Source of the DNA: Neobacillus cucumis
GTDB taxonomy: Bacteria; Bacillota; Bacilli; Bacillales_B; DSM-18226
Assembly (NCBI RefSeq): GCF_023715505.1
Contig: NZ_JAMBOH010000022.1
Location: 1-64,000 of the forward strand
Reading direction: 5' to 3'
DNA: 64,000 nt
Shown here: positions 50,000 to 58,124 of the stretch, in pieces
Position numbering within the stretch: position 1 is the stretch's first letter
How the letters are laid out: every line of letters starts with the position of its first letter
Made by a program: the position numbers and the translations under genes
The notes under the pieces: model-generated
What the model was told of the DNA's origin: nothing
Database searches by the model: none
Seen by the model: only the letters and a program-made list of their open reading frames with translations

Positions 50000-50844
50000 A
50001 ATACCGGTACCAGGCCAACACCCCTTTTGAGCGGCTGGCCATTGAAGATGTTTCAATTGATATCCCAGCTGGCACGTATATGGCGGTTATCGGCCATACG
50101 GGTTCGGGAAAATCAACTGTCCTGCAGCACTTAAATGCATTGCTGCAGCCTTCGAAGGGGACTGTAAGAATCGGTGATCATGAAATTAAATCAGGGCAGA
50201 AAAATAAACATTTAAAATCGGTCCGACAAAAGGTCGGTATCGTCTTTCAATTTCCAGAGCATCAGCTATTTGAAGAAACAGTTGAAAAGGATATTATTTT
50301 TGGGCCTATGAATTTTGGTGTATCTGAAACAGAGGCAAAAGAGCGGGCGCGGCTTGCATTAAAACAAGTGGGTCTTGGGGAGGACATCCTAGAAAAATCC
50401 CCATTTGACCTTTCAGGGGGACAAATGCGGCGTGTAGCAATTGCTGGTGTATTAGCGATGGAACCTGATGTGATTGTCCTAGACGAGCCTACAGCGGGGT
50501 TAGATCCGAGAGGCCGGAAAGAAATCATGGATATGTTTTATGCACTTCATCAAGAGAGACAGTTATCCACTATACTAGTTACTCATAGTATGGAAGATGC
50601 AGCAAGGTATGCCGACCAGATCGTCATCATGCAGCAAGGCAAAGTCGCTAAAAAGGGAACACCTGAGGAAATCTTCTCTTCGCCGGTTGAATTAATGCAA
50701 ATGGGACTTGATGTTCCAGAAGTAGTCCGGTTTCAGCTCAAATTAGAAAAACAAACAGGCATAAAACTAGATAAAATCTATCTTACAATTGACGAGTTAT
50801 CGTCTAAAATAACCGAGGTATTAAGCAGAGGTGTTCGCTCATGA
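49975..50844 (+). CDS. ecfA2: Energy-coupling factor transporter ATPase EcfA2
   Basis: EcfA2 pairs with EcfA1 as an asymmetric dimer. Walker A is GHTGSGKST (near 39-47), the signature LSGGQMRR and Walker [14 protein letters not shown]. The length is 289 aa. It overlaps both neighbours, so all three ecf genes are coupled. Confidence 0.96.
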   Translation: MDISLQNVEYRYQANTPFERLAIEDVSIDIPAGTYMAVIGHTGSGKSTVLQHLNALLQPSKGTVRIGDHEIKSGQKNKHLKSVRQKVGIVFQFPEHQLFEETVEKDIIFGPMNFGVSETEAKERARLALKQVGLGEDILEKSPFDLSGGQMRRVAIAGVLAMEPDVIVLDEPTAGLDPRGRKEIMDMFYALHQERQLSTILVTHSMEDAARYADQIVIMQQGKVAKKGTPEEIFSSPVELMQMGLDVPEVVRFQLKLEKQTGIKLDKIYLTIDELSSKITEVLSRGVRS

Positions 50845-51638
50845 TGGAAAAAATGATTTTTGGCCGTTATGTACCTGCTGATTCGACCGTCCACAAAATG
50901 GATCCTCGATCAAAACTATTAATTATCTTTTTATTTGTCTGTATTATCTTTTTTGCTAATAACTGGATGACTTATGCACTTATTGGTATTTATACTTTTT
51001 ATATGCTTGGTATGTCGAAGATTCCGGTTCGCTTTTTATACGGTGGACTCAAACCTGTCATATGGCTTGTTTTATTTACATTAGTTCTCCAGTTATTTTT
51101 CACGAAGCAGGGTGACCTCCTATTTAAATTTGGTCCATTGGAGATATATGAAGAAGGAGTAAGACAGGGGATCTTTATTTCGCTAAGATTTTTTTTCTTA
51201 ATCCTCATGACTTCCTTACTAACTCTAACGACTAGTCCAATAGAAATCACCGATGGGATGGAAACACTTTTAAATCCTTTAAAAAAGGTCCGGTTTCCAG
51301 TACATGAAATGGCGCTAATGATGTCTATTTCCTTACGGTTTATCCCAACGCTGATGCAGGAAACAGACAAGATTATGAAAGCGCAAATGGCCCGTGGAGT
51401 GGAGTTTGACAGCGGACCCCTAAAGGAGCGAATTAAGTCGGTCATTCCACTTTTAATTCCTTTGTTTGTCAGCGCCTTTAAACGGGCCGAGGAGCTTGCA
51501 ATCGCCATGGAGGCACGCGGTTACCGCGGCGGTGAAGGAAGGACAAAATATCGTCAGCTGAGCTGGAGGACTGTGGATACGCTCCAAATCCTTTTATTAG
51601 TTGTTTTAACTATTTTACTAATTCTATTACGGTCATAA
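50841..51638 (+). CDS. ecfT: Energy-coupling factor transporter transmembrane protein EcfT
   Basis: EcfT links the two ATPases to substrate-specific subunits in the membrane. Several hydrophobic spans occur over 265 aa. The two Ala-Arg-Gly motifs that contact the ATPases are visible in QMARGVEF (near 183) and MEARGYRGG (near 224). The start overlaps ecfA2 by ATGA. Confidence 0.96.
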   Translation: MMEKMIFGRYVPADSTVHKMDPRSKLLIIFLFVCIIFFANNWMTYALIGIYTFYMLGMSKIPVRFLYGGLKPVIWLVLFTLVLQLFFTKQGDLLFKFGPLEIYEEGVRQGIFISLRFFFLILMTSLLTLTTSPIEITDGMETLLNPLKKVRFPVHEMALMMSISLRFIPTLMQETDKIMKAQMARGVEFDSGPLKERIKSVIPLLIPLFVSAFKRAEELAIAMEARGYRGGEGRTKYRQLSWRTVDTLQILLLVVLTILLILLRS

Positions 51639-51650
51639 TGGAGCGAAATA

Positions 51651-52391
51651 ATGCAAAGGTATAAGTCGATTATTTCATATGATGGTTCAGGATTTTCCGG
51701 TTACCAAGTTCAACCAAATAAACGGACCGTTCAATCGGATTTGGAAGCTGTCTTAGCCAAAATGCATAAAGGGGAAAATATTAAAGTTTCTGCATCTGGA
51801 AGAACAGATGCCGGCGTCCATGCAAAAGGGCAGGTTATACACTTTGATTCTCCACTTCCGATTTCGGAGCAAAAATGGGAATTAGCTCTTAATTCGATGC
51901 TGCCGGAAGATATATCTGTTCTTTCTGTCATAAAAGTAGATTCATTGTTTCATGCCCGTTTTGATGTGATTGGAAAAGAATATCGCTATGTCCTGCAGCT
52001 TTCGAAAAAGAGGGATCCTTTTCAACGGAATTTCTCTTTTCTATTCCCTTATGATTTAAATATAGAGGCCATGAAGGAAGCTAGCTGCTTTTTCATTGGA
52101 ACCCATGACTTTACTAGTTTTTGTTCGGCAAAGACGGAAGTAAAGGATAAAATTCGCACCATCGAGACGATTGATTTTTTACTAGAAGATAATTTCCTTA
52201 CTCTACGTTTTGTGGGCAATGGATTTTTATATAATATGGTGCGTATTCTTACAGGAACGCTATTGGAAGTGGGCAGTGGAAAGCTGAGACCGGAAGAAAT
52301 GGCGGATATTTTGGTTAAAAAGGACCGCCGCTTTGCCGGAAAAACTGCTCCAGCCCAGGGTCTATACCTCTGGAAAGTATTCTATGAATAA
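51651..52391 (+). CDS. truA: tRNA pseudouridine synthase A
   Basis: TruA makes pseudouridine at positions 38-40 of tRNA. The catalytic Asp53 is in [10 protein letters not shown] (49-58). The length of 246 aa is normal. The truA-rplM-rpsI order after ecfT is the usual Bacillus arrangement. Confidence 0.96.
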   Translation: MQRYKSIISYDGSGFSGYQVQPNKRTVQSDLEAVLAKMHKGENIKVSASGRTDAGVHAKGQVIHFDSPLPISEQKWELALNSMLPEDISVLSVIKVDSLFHARFDVIGKEYRYVLQLSKKRDPFQRNFSFLFPYDLNIEAMKEASCFFIGTHDFTSFCSAKTEVKDKIRTIETIDFLLEDNFLTLRFVGNGFLYNMVRILTGTLLEVGSGKLRPEEMADILVKKDRRFAGKTAPAQGLYLWKVFYE

Positions 52392-52427
52392 ATTTTCTAA
52401 AGCAACCCGACCTGGTGTAACATTTTC

Positions 52428-52456
52428 TTGACATTTAGACCTGTAGTATTTATTAT
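52428..52456 (+). promoter_or_regulatory. Promoter of rplM-rpsI
   Basis: Perfect TTGACA (52428-52433), 17 bases, then TATTAT (52451-52456). Confidence 0.78.
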
Positions 52457-52462
52457 ATTAGA

Positions 52463-52520
52463 TGTGCGTGTTTTTAATCCCACGATAAAGCCCCGGAAAG
52501 TCTTCATCGTGATTGAAAAT
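52463..52520 (+). promoter_or_regulatory. L13 ribosomal protein leader
   Basis: Between the promoter and rplM is a stem of CACGAT with ATCGTG around a loop containing AAGCCCCGGAAAG. This fits the small Firmicute L13 leader element as I remember it. Autoregulation by L13 is then likely. Confidence 0.55.
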
Positions 52521-52643
52521 ATATGATTTGAAAAATTACTGCACAAGGGCATTAGATGTTTATTCCCGGAACAGAATAGAACGCTAATAGCTTTAAAAGT
52601 GCGAAAATAATAATCTTTAATGGATTTAATAGGAGGGAAACTC

Positions 52644-53081
52644 ATGCGTTCAACGTTTATGGCAAATGCCAACAATATCGAGCGTAAATGGTATGTGATT
52701 GATGCTGAAGGCAAAACTCTTGGTCGTCTTGCTTCTGAAGTAGCTTCAATTTTACGCGGTAAAAACAAACCAACTTTTACACCACATGTTGACACTGGTG
52801 ATAATGTAATCATTCTTAACGCTTCTAAAGTAGAACTAACCGGTAAGAAATTAACTGACAAGATCTACTACCGTCACACAATGCACCCAGGTGGTTTAAA
52901 AACTAGAACGGCTCTTGAAATGCGTACAAACTACGCTGAGAAAATGATTGAGCTTGCTGTTAAAGGCATGCTTCCAAAGAATTCTCTTGGTCGTCAAATG
53001 TTCAAAAAATTACACGTGTATGCTGGCAGTGAGCATCCACATCAAGCACAAAAACCTGAAGTTTACGAACTTCGCGGTTAA
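52644..53081 (+). CDS. rplM: 50S ribosomal protein L13
   Basis: L13 is an early assembly protein. The product (145 aa) starts [20 protein letters not shown] and ends [13 protein letters not shown] 52644 follows AGGAGGG; the in-frame start at 52620 precedes that site. Confidence 0.97.
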   Translation: MRSTFMANANNIERKWYVIDAEGKTLGRLASEVASILRGKNKPTFTPHVDTGDNVIILNASKVELTGKKLTDKIYYRHTMHPGGLKTRTALEMRTNYAEKMIELAVKGMLPKNSLGRQMFKKLHVYAGSEHPHQAQKPEVYELRG

Positions 53082-53103
53082 TTTAGAGGGAGGGACAAAA
53101 ACT

Positions 53104-53496
53104 ATGGCACAAGTTCAATATATCGGTACTGGTCGTCGTAAGAGCTCTGTCGCACGTGTGCGCTTAGTTCCAGGCACAGGTAAAATTGTAGTTAATGGTC
53201 GTGAAATTGAAGATTATATCCCATTTGAAGCATTACGTGTTGTTGTAAGACAACCACTAGTTGCAACTGAAACAGTTGGCAGCTATGATGTTCTTGTAAA
53301 CGTAAGCGGTGGTGGATACACTGGTCAAGCTGGCGCAATCCGCCACGGTATTGCTCGTGCATTACTTCAAGCTGACCCAGAATTCCGTCCAACATTAAAG
53401 CGCGCAGGTTTATTAACTCGTGATGCACGTATGAAAGAGCGTAAGAAATACGGTCTTAAAGGTGCTCGTCGTGCGCCTCAGTTCTCAAAACGTTAA
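53104..53496 (+). CDS. rpsI: 30S ribosomal protein S9
   Basis: S9 reaches into the P site with its C-terminal tail (RRAPQFSKR, the last nine residues). ATG 53104 follows GAGGGAGGG and gives 130 aa. An open frame continues upstream to 52948 inside rplM but has no support. The last 66 bp plus the terminator are repeated at 62,002-62,114, so the present 3' end may have arrived with the adjoining island. Confidence 0.97.
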   Translation: MAQVQYIGTGRRKSSVARVRLVPGTGKIVVNGREIEDYIPFEALRVVVRQPLVATETVGSYDVLVNVSGGGYTGQAGAIRHGIARALLQADPEFRPTLKRAGLLTRDARMKERKKYGLKGARRAPQFSKR

Positions 53497-53547
53497 TCTT
53501 TTGCGAACATACAAAGACTCTCAACCTTTTGGTTGGGGGTCTTTTTT
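53431..53547 (+). repeat. Left direct repeat: rpsI 3' end and terminator (attL-like)
   Basis: This copy begins ATGAAAGAGCGTAAGAAATA within rpsI and continues through the stop codon to the T-run. It is intact and in use. The partner at 62,002-62,114 is in the same orientation, with only a few substitutions, a 2-base deletion and changes in the terminator loop. Confidence 0.9.
53515..53547 (+). terminator. Terminator after rpsI
   Basis: AGACTCTCAACC pairs with GGTTGGGGGTCT around TTTT, followed by TTTTT. The stem contains G-U pairs. The same structure is copied, in decayed form, at 62,084-62,114. Confidence 0.92.
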
Positions 53548-53599
53548 ACAAATAAAAACCCCAGGCTTGGCCTAGGGATCTAAAAGTATATTTTTTTGA

Positions 53600-54061
53600 C
53601 TATTTTTTAATTTGGAAGTTAATTGTCCACTGTCCTTTTTGATTTAGAATTGCATCTGTACTAATTGCCGCATTTGAAGTTGCAGGTATATATTGCGGCA
53701 TGTTCACCTTGACCACACCTTGATATTTTTGGCTGCTTATTTTTTTATGCTCGGCATCATTCCCCTGAAGACGATTATCCGCAATGGAAATTTCCAGGTT
53801 TTTTAACAGCCCTTTCCCGTTTTCATCCATCAAATTACCTTTTGTAGATTCTACGGTATAATACAGAACCATCTCTTGACCGTAGTTTTTGATCGCATAG
53901 TTAGTAATCGTAAGTTTGATCCCGCCATTTTCCACGGAACCGACCGTTTTTTCCGGTGCGGCCAAAGCGCTTTGGGAAGAAGCCCATGCTCCCCCAACGA
54001 GAAAGCCAAGTAATAAGACAAACCCACCCAAACGATTTGTCATTTTTGAGAAAGCCTTCAT
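53600..54061 (-). CDS. Small exported protein of unknown function
   Basis: This 153-aa product has a clear Sec signal peptide: basic start, hydrophobic GGFVLLLGFLVGGAW (residues 12-26) and a likely cleavage after an Ala-x-Ala-type site near residue 35. The mature part looks like a single beta-sandwich (for example IKLTITNYAIKNYGQEMVLYY). I do not recognise the family. It is the only island gene on the minus strand and is transcribed away from the dehydrogenase, sharing a 259-bp intergenic region with it. A role around the extracellular dehydrogenase is possible but unsupported. Confidence 0.75.
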   Translation of the reverse strand: MKAFSKMTNRLGGFVLLLGFLVGGAWASSQSALAAPEKTVGSVENGGIKLTITNYAIKNYGQEMVLYYTVESTKGNLMDENGKGLLKNLEISIADNRLQGNDAEHKKISSQKYQGVVKVNMPQYIPATSNAAISTDAILNQKGQWTINFQIKK

Positions 54062-54214
54062 TCAATCACCATCCTGAGATTCTTAAAATTCATTTCAAAT
54101 ATAGAATGTCTCCACATTTGGTAAATATTCCTCACCCACCATGGTTAAAAATAATTAATGTGATTTAAATGACCTTTTGCATAATTAAGGAATCTTTTAC
54201 TCAATATAGAAAAA

Positions 54215-54291
54215 AGAGTGAGGACCAATAAAGTAGGGTTCTCCCAGAATGGGAAAATTCAGAGACATCCAAAAATAGAGGCAATCACTCT
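54215..54291 (+). promoter_or_regulatory. Inverted-repeat leader before the PQQ dehydrogenase
   Basis: AGAGTGA (54215-54221) pairs with TCACTCT (54285-54291). Inside lies TCCCA-GAA-TGGGA (54242-54254). TATAGA at 54205-54210 could be a -10, but no -35 fits. It could be a leader RNA or a protein-binding region that senses PQQ, metal or alcohol. Confidence 0.4.
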
Positions 54292-54320
54292 GAACTTATA
54301 AGCATAAGGAGGGTCTTTTT

Positions 54321-56303
54321 TTGAATCGTTATTTAAAAGCGATAATGGTAGCTTTATTGGCGGTCGTATTAATTGTTGGCTGTCAGCAGAAACCTACAAA
54401 AAAGCAGGACACTGCCAATAAACAAACCACCAGTTCTAAAAAAGATAAAGGTTTTCCACTTTGGGGGTATGACTTACAACAAACTCGGCATGTCCCTTAT
54501 AACAAAATTACAAAAGACAATGTGAAGGATTTAGGTATTGTCTGGCAGGCAGATTTGGCAAATTGGGATAAGAAGATTCCTAATGCCTCGGAGGATTTCC
54601 CGGTAGTGAAAGATGGTGTCATGTATGTCACGACATCAATGAACCGGGTGTTTGCTATTGATGCCTCAAATGGGAAGAAAATTTGGCAATGGACGCCGCC
54701 AAAAGATGTACTTGACCATCTTGACCATGCGGATCTAAGCCTTTTAGAGGTTGTTGCCAGCCGGGGTGTAGCTGTTGCGGAAGGCAATGTGTTTGTCCTT
54801 ATTGCGGATAATCGCTTAGCCAAACTTAACGCGAAAGACGGAAAATTGATTAAAATGATCAACCTTTGGGATACAGTACCAGGAGCCAAGCTTGAAAACC
54901 GATATTATGAAACAATGGCTCCGATGTACTATAAAGGAACTGTCTACGTGGGAAGCAGCGGCGGTGATAATGGCGTTCGCGGCTTTGTGATGGCCTATAA
55001 AGCAAGTGACTTGACGCCAGCCTGGAATGGACCCTTCTGGACAGTCCCTGAGAAGGGGGAAGGTTGGGTGAAGGGCAAATATACAGGGGGCGGAGCCGTC
55101 TGGGGAGAGATTGCCTTTGACCCGGACACTGACGTGATGTATTTTGGCACGGGTAATCCGGCTCCTGACTTTTTTAAGAAAATACGTCCAGGTAAAAACC
55201 CTTATACAGATTCGGTCGTTGCTCTTGAAAGTAAAACAGGCAAATTGATTTGGGCAAATTCAGAGATGGATGAGGAGGACGAATGGGATTATGATGCGAC
55301 CTCGACTCCGATGATTCTCAATGCTACGGTCAACAACAAAAAGCAAAAAATCGTCGTACACGGCGGAAAGAACGGGAAATGGTTTGCGTGGGATGCCAAA
55401 ACAGGAGATACCATTTATAATGGCGTTCCATTCGTCAAAATCCAGCACACGTCACAGCCGACGGATCCAAATAAACCCGCGATGCAATGGCCGGGAGCAG
55501 AAGGCGGACAAAACTATGCTCCGGAAACTTATGATCCTAAAACGAATTATGTATTGATTCCTGGTATTAATAAGCCATCTTTAGAGGTTGCAGCGAAAGA
55601 TGAAAATGAAATCGAGCAAAAAAATGGTTTATTCCCAGGAACTGCGATAACGCTGGGGCCAAAAGGTGAAGACATATCCGGTACTATCACCGCCATTGAT
55701 GTAAATACTGGCAAGCGTGCCTATCAGAATAAGACTAAACAACCAATGCGCGGAGGTTTTACAAGTACGACTACAGGACTTGCTTTTTACGGCGAATTGG
55801 ATGGAACGGTAAATGCCCTTGATATTAAAACTGGAAAAGTTTTATGGAACATGAAAAGCGGCGGGGCTCAGATTATGATGGCACCGACTATTTATATGGA
55901 TGGTGGTAAACAATACGTTACTTTTGTTACTGGGACAAAGGTTGTAACCTACGGACTGGGGGGGAATAAATCAGTAGCTCCTTCAAAAGATCCGGGAGGC
56001 GCCGATCCAGAAGGCTCAGGGAAAACTGATAACGCCAATCATGGCAGCCACGGGAATAAAGAAAAAGATAAGAAGCAGCCTTCTGCTATGAATGCTGAAG
56101 TAATTTACAAAAAAAGCTGTATGTCCTGTCATGGTGGAAATCTAGAAGGAGGGGCAGGCCCTGACCTAAGACATGTTGGTGTATCCATGACTGAAGAAGA
56201 GATATTAAATCAAATCATTAACGGAGGCGGACGTATGCCTGGAGGTCTTGTTGATAAGGATCAGGCCGAAGTATTGGCAAAATGGCTGTCTCAGAAGAAG
56301 TAA
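54321..56303 (+). CDS. PQQ-dependent alcohol dehydrogenase lipoprotein with C-terminal cytochrome c (quinohemoprotein)
   Basis: The 660-aa product has a lipoprotein signal (LIVGC, Cys21), an eight-bladed quinoprotein propeller (about 45-545), a charged linker (550-590) and a cytochrome c domain with CMSCH (600-604) and axial Met639. It should oxidise an alcohol with PQQ and pass electrons through heme to the respiratory chain on the outer membrane face. Metal/PQQ residues: Asp216 in GGDNGVRG where relatives have Glu, Asn279 in GTGNPAP, catalytic Asp323 and Asp325 in WDYD, the extra Asp seen in lanthanide-dependent enzymes. The usual vicinal Cys-Cys before the SRG motif (147-149) is absent. 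TTG start with AAGGAGGG seven bases upstream. Substrate unknown. Confidence 0.9.
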   Translation: MNRYLKAIMVALLAVVLIVGCQQKPTKKQDTANKQTTSSKKDKGFPLWGYDLQQTRHVPYNKITKDNVKDLGIVWQADLANWDKKIPNASEDFPVVKDGVMYVTTSMNRVFAIDASNGKKIWQWTPPKDVLDHLDHADLSLLEVVASRGVAVAEGNVFVLIADNRLAKLNAKDGKLIKMINLWDTVPGAKLENRYYETMAPMYYKGTVYVGSSGGDNGVRGFVMAYKASDLTPAWNGPFWTVPEKGEGWVKGKYTGGGAVWGEIAFDPDTDVMYFGTGNPAPDFFKKIRPGKNPYTDSVVALESKTGKLIWANSEMDEEDEWDYDATSTPMILNATVNNKKQKIVVHGGKNGKWFAWDAKTGDTIYNGVPFVKIQHTSQPTDPNKPAMQWPGAEGGQNYAPETYDPKTNYVLIPGINKPSLEVAAKDENEIEQKNGLFPGTAITLGPKGEDISGTITAIDVNTGKRAYQNKTKQPMRGGFTSTTTGLAFYGELDGTVNALDIKTGKVLWNMKSGGAQIMMAPTIYMDGGKQYVTFVTGTKVVTYGLGGNKSVAPSKDPGGADPEGSGKTDNANHGSHGNKEKDKKQPSAMNAEVIYKKSCMSCHGGNLEGGAGPDLRHVGVSMTEEEILNQIINGGGRMPGGLVDKDQAEVLAKWLSQKK

Positions 56304-56320
56304 TTTAATGGAACCAAGAC

Positions 56321-56350
56321 AACCTGAGTTTACGGACTCAGGTTTTTTTT
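56321..56350 (+). terminator. Terminator after the PQQ dehydrogenase gene
   Basis: AACCTGAGT pairs perfectly with ACTCAGGTT around a 6-nt loop, then nine T residues. The dehydrogenase is therefore a separate transcription unit from pqqA onwards. Confidence 0.92.
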
Positions 56351-56387
56351 TGGTCAGGTAAAAAGTATAAAAGTTTTCACCTAGAGA

Positions 56388-56635
56388 ATTGTCCAGTTCC
56401 AGCGCCTAGCCCCTCGAGGTCACAAGCATATCCAGTTGCGGCTCCTTGGGACGCAAGTCTAGCCATCCCCTGAAGAAGGCCAAAACCGCCTTCTTGCAGG
56501 GGCCGTCTTAACCTTGAGTCCCAGGACAGTCGCCTCCATATTTAGGTCAATCCGTCCAAAAGGTTAAAGAGCAACCTTTCGGCCGGCTCGTCTTGTGCTT
56601 GTCGGGGCTGACCAAGGCGCGTTGCGCTTTTCTTA
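56388..56635 (+). repeat. Long dispersed repeat R6 inside the island
   Basis: It starts TTGTCCAGTTCCAGCGCCTAG, contains GGTCAATCCGTCC, an AAGGTTAAAGAGCAACCTT hairpin and CCGGCTCGTCTTGTGCTTGTC, and ends GCGTTGCGCTTTTCTTAG. It is the same family as R1 and R2 in the core genome, with an extra 90-base middle part. The remaining sequence from 56,636 to 56,777 shows no gene. Confidence 0.82.
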
Positions 56636-56777
56636 GACTTTAAGGAGTGGTGCCTCCAAGCTTGTCCTTTTTTGCAGCATTTTGCAAAACACGGGCTTAT
56701 TTTTGGACAACTTCAAGTTGAAATTCTAGTTATTTTGGCGTTTCCGCCGACATAAGATAGTTTCGAAAGGTAAATCA

Positions 56778-56827
56778 GACACTCCTTTAAAAAATAATCA
56801 TTTGAAAGTGTCGTGAAAGGGGGGGGG
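56778..56827 (+). promoter_or_regulatory. Inverted repeat and G9 tract before pqqA
   Basis: GACACT (56778-56783) and AGTGTC (56807-56812) form an inverted repeat with a 23-base spacer, a possible operator or hairpin. Immediately after come AAA and nine G residues (56819-56827), which serve as the Shine-Dalgarno four bases before the pqqA ATG. Confidence 0.45.
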
Positions 56828-56830
56828 CAC

Positions 56831-56905
56831 ATGTGGATAAAGCCTGAGTACGAAGTAATCAATACTTCTTGCGAGGTGACGATGTATTCCTACATCGGCA
56901 AGTAG
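56831..56905 (+). CDS. pqqA: PqqA, precursor peptide of pyrroloquinoline quinone
   Basis: This 24-codon frame starts MWIKPEYE and contains C-E-V-T-M-Y, the diagnostic E-x-x-x-Y motif (Glu15 and Tyr19). These two residues are cross-linked by PqqE and become the PQQ skeleton. MW-K-P at the start and a short tail after the Tyr are typical of PqqA. A G-rich ribosome binding site lies four bases upstream. pqqB to pqqE follow on the same strand. Confidence 0.93.
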   Translation: MWIKPEYEVINTSCEVTMYSYIGK

Positions 56906-56960
56906 CGCAGACTGCTTGCCTCTTGTTATGATTTTAACTAAAACACAGGGGGTGTGCCAA

Positions 56961-57200
56961 ATGAATCGTTACTCAAAATCACTGATGGGTGTGATGATCG
57001 GGGGGGCTACAGCAGGAGGCTGGCTGCTTGTCGATCTCCTGCTTCCTGATCCAATAGGGGACTATTTGCTATTTATCCTGATGGCTGTAGTCAATATGGC
57101 GATAGGTTGGCAGGTTGGCAGGTTATTTGGAAAATCGCGGAGTATTGAAAAAAACAATGCCCGCATCGAAGGGAAAGGACTGAAACCAAATTCGAATTAA
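56961..57200 (+). CDS. Small two-helix membrane protein within the pqq cluster
   Basis: This 79-aa protein lies between pqqA and pqqB. ATG 56961 follows AGGGGGTG and is preferred to an in-frame start at 56916. Two hydrophobic helices are predicted (about residues 8-28, SLMGVMIGGATAGGWLLVDLL region, and 33-56). A basic, hydrophilic tail ends [13 protein letters not shown] do not recognise the family. Its last 11 bp overlap the inferred pqqB start. A role in PQQ export or anchoring of the pathway is only a guess. Confidence 0.75.
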   Translation: MNRYSKSLMGVMIGGATAGGWLLVDLLLPDPIGDYLLFILMAVVNMAIGWQVGRLFGKSRSIEKNNARIEGKGLKPNSN

Positions 57201-58122
57201 AGTATTAGGAGCAGCGGCCGGAGGAGGCTTTCCGCAGTGGAACTGTGCCTGTCCCAACTGTCGGGCAGTCCGTGCAGGAAACGCTTCACTCCGGCCGTTA
57301 TTACAATCTTCGCTTGCGGTAACTGCCAATGAAAAGGACTGGTACCTCATCAATGCAGGACCGGATATTCTCAGGCAAATTGAATCGTTTGCTTCACTAA
57401 ATGCAGGTCCGGGCATAAGAGAGACCCCTCTTGCCGGTGTTTTTTTAACCGATGCGGAGCTCGACCATACGATTGGGCTATTGTCACTGCGGGAGGGCTC
57501 CAGTATGACGATTTATGGGACCAAGATGGTACGAAGCTGCCTGCACTCCGCTTTTCCGGTGTTTCCAATGCTAAAAAACTATTGTTCATGGGAATGGCAG
57601 TCTCTAGACCCAGGTATTCGGCAAAGGGTGGGACCATTACATGAAGGAGAAGAAGGAACCATCATCGTTGAGCCGGTTCCCGTTTCGAAAAAACCGCCGC
57701 TCTATGCCAGGTCGACCCAGGAGATGGACTGTCAAGAAGATATTTGGGAGGTTGGACTGGTTCTTCATAATGAGGATTCAGGCCGGTGTCTTGCTTTCTT
57801 TCCTACATTAGAAAAGATCACTCCGGCTATAGAAGCTAGTTTAAAGAAAGCCGATATTCTGATGGTAGATGGAACTTTTTGGTCGGAAGATGAATTAACC
57901 GGGATGGGGGCAGCAACTCGTGACGCAAGAAGCATGGGCCACTTACCGATTAGCGGACCATCAGGCACCTTGGAGTTATTGGCCTCTTTCCCGGCAGACA
58001 GAAAAATTCTAATCCACATTAACAACAGTAACCCTATTTTGAAAAAGGACTCAGTGGAGAGGTATACATTGGAGCGGCTTGGTATAGAAGTTGCCTATGA
58101 TGGTATGGAAATGGAGGTGTGA
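57190..58122 (+). CDS. pqqB: PqqB, metallo-beta-lactamase-fold protein of PQQ biosynthesis
   Basis: PqqB acts on the cross-linked PqqA derivative (proposed Tyr hydroxylase or carrier). The first in-frame stop upstream is at 57181 and no ATG, GTG or TTG occurs before the conserved [18 protein letters not shown], so the start is inferred to be ATT at 57190, 10 bases after AAAGGA. This gives 310 aa, close to the family length. The structural zinc cysteines C19, C21 and C24 and the [11 protein letters not shown] metal loop are present. The next possible start (TTG 57481) would lose these. The C-terminus is [13 protein letters not shown]. Confidence 0.9.
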   Translation: MRIKVLGAAAGGGFPQWNCACPNCRAVRAGNASLRPLLQSSLAVTANEKDWYLINAGPDILRQIESFASLNAGPGIRETPLAGVFLTDAELDHTIGLLSLREGSSMTIYGTKMVRSCLHSAFPVFPMLKNYCSWEWQSLDPGIRQRVGPLHEGEEGTIIVEPVPVSKKPPLYARSTQEMDCQEDIWEVGLVLHNEDSGRCLAFFPTLEKITPAIEASLKKADILMVDGTFWSEDELTGMGAATRDARSMGHLPISGPSGTLELLASFPADRKILIHINNSNPILKKDSVERYTLERLGIEVAYDGMEMEV

Positions 58123-58124
58123 TG

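Noticed and set aside
52948..53496. Longer rpsI frame starting inside rplM
   Set aside because: The extra 52 codons overlap rplM and have no ribosome binding site; ATG 53104 has GAGGGAGGG and the family N-terminus.
54321..56303. XoxF-type methanol dehydrogenase
   Set aside because: The fused cytochrome c, lipoprotein anchor, missing Cys-Cys and altered metal ligand do not fit XoxF; only the DYD motif is shared.
57481..58122. pqqB starting at TTG 57481
   Set aside because: It would drop the first 97 residues with the zinc cysteines and metal loop, although the frame is open and conserved back to 57190.
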